From positions 1 to 41,626 of the forward strand of contig SVPL01000017.1 of NCBI GenBank assembly GCA_015065925.1: DNA of 41,626 bases, read 5' to 3'. The DNA comes from Oscillospiraceae bacterium. GTDB taxonomy: Bacteria; Bacillota; Clostridia; Oscillospirales; Acutalibacteraceae. This document shows positions 41,374 to 41,626 of the stretch, piece by piece. The position numbers and the translations under genes were made by a program. The first letter of the stretch is position 1, and each line of letters begins with the position of its first letter. The notes beneath the pieces were generated by a model. It did no database searches and had not been told where the DNA came from. It was given only the letters and a program-made list of their open reading frames with translations.

Positions 41374-41459
41374 TTGATTATAGCAATGAAAAATATTGCA
41401 AATAGCACCATTTTCGGGAGAATAGAAACGTGTGGCGTTTTGCAAATTGAAAATTAATC

Positions 41460-41480
41460 ATTTAACCGATAAATTGTAGT
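41460..41480 (+). repeat. second copy of the 21-base repeat found at 34637-34657
   Basis: Identical over 21 bases to the minus strand of 34637-34657. Here it lies in the uxaC upstream region, ending in the first base of TATAAT (41480-41485), so it could carry promoter elements. Confidence 0.6.
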
Positions 41481-41527
41481 ATAATTACCACATTTTTTAG
41501 GAACGGCACGCTGTGTATAGTATGGTA

Positions 41528-41564
41528 GGATAGTTTACAGAATGTACGGGAGGATTATTTACAG
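41528..41564 (+). promoter_or_regulatory. direct repeat, candidate activator site for the gene at the right edge
   Basis: GGATAGTTTACAG (41528-41540) and GGATTATTTACAG (41552-41564) match at 12 of 13 positions, 24 bases apart. They lie just upstream of TATGAT/TAAAAT (41568-41578), as a tandem AraC- or LacI-type activator site would. Confidence 0.45.
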
Positions 41565-41615
41565 TTTTATGATAAAATAAAGGCAGATAAAATGCTAGAA
41601 AAGGAAGTGTTTTAA

Positions 41616-41626
41616 ATGCCATGGGA
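41616..41626 (+). CDS. start of a plus-strand gene cut by the window edge
   Basis: An ATG at 41616 follows AAGGAAG by 9 bases and is preceded by a promoter-like region. Only three codons (Met-Pro-Trp) are visible, so no product can be named. Position opposite uxaC suggests a sugar-acid gene or regulator, as inference only. Confidence 0.5.

Larger units (their letters stand above)
41314..41615. other. 302-base divergent intergenic region
   Basis: This region lies between uxaC and the gene starting at 41616. It holds the uxaC promoter (41345-41373), the 21-base repeat (41460-41480), the direct repeat (41528-41564) and a -10-like TAAAAT. No gene or RNA structure was recognised. Confidence 0.55.

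Overview
The window looks like a chromosomal segment of an anaerobic, low-to-moderate GC member of the Bacillota, most likely class Clostridia and probably gut-associated. The evidence is Gram-positive gene content (TagGH-type exporter, TagF-like glycerophosphotransferase, secreted PBP5-type carboxypeptidase, zinc-type ribosomal protein L31), an oxygen-labile iron-sulfur serine dehydratase, strong Shine-Dalgarno sites, TTG starts and sigma-A promoters of the form TTGAAA-N17-TATAAT. No rRNA, tRNA, insertion sequence, prophage or CRISPR array was seen. The genus cannot be named from the sequence alone.

Layout. 1-6900: a truncated secreted metallo-beta-lactamase-fold protein diverges from an AraC regulator. 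A Na/Pi-cotransporter with a PhoU tail follows, then an unusual HTH-L-serine dehydratase fusion. Next is a small coiled-coil protein whose leader carries an apparent duplicate of its own translation start. 6900-15970: a tightly packed minus-strand operon (GT-C glycosyltransferase, YfhO, rsmE, pth, mfd) joins envelope glycosylation to rRNA methylation, peptidyl-tRNA recycling and transcription-coupled repair. It is driven from a compact promoter that overlaps the promoter of the plus-strand pair encoding a 2-hydroxyacid dehydrogenase and a YfbR nucleotidase. 17600-24280: a transglutaminase-like lipoprotein, then a four-gene cell-surface polymer operon (TagG-like permease, TagH-like ATPase, Stealth phosphotransferase, GT2-TagF fusion) with clear promoter and terminator. 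24300-31450: acyltransferase, rpmE, SGNH hydrolase, C_GCAxxG redox-type protein, metallophosphoesterase, D-Ala-D-Ala carboxypeptidase, an Asp-box propeller protein and an EamA transporter. 31500-41626: uppP followed by a GH78 rhamnosidase, an AraC regulator divergent from a GH2 beta-galactosidase, and a uxaC-mnmA pair whose reading frames overlap by one base. A further plus-strand gene begins at the right edge.

Themes. Plant or host glycan use (GH78, GH2, UxaC, two AraC regulators) sits beside envelope building (UppP, TagGH/Stealth/TagF, YfhO, PBP5). Gene ends are marked by strong bidirectional hairpins. Several of these belong to one repeated family (GGGAAGAAGTGA arm), and two are preceded by a heptamer repeat of the TAGANNT type. 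The most unusual signals are the HTH-serine dehydratase fusion, the duplicated leader or mini-ORF before the 216-residue protein at 6189, the GT2-TagF/Stealth export locus, and the heptamer-plus-hairpin repeat that runs through the lacZ stop codon.
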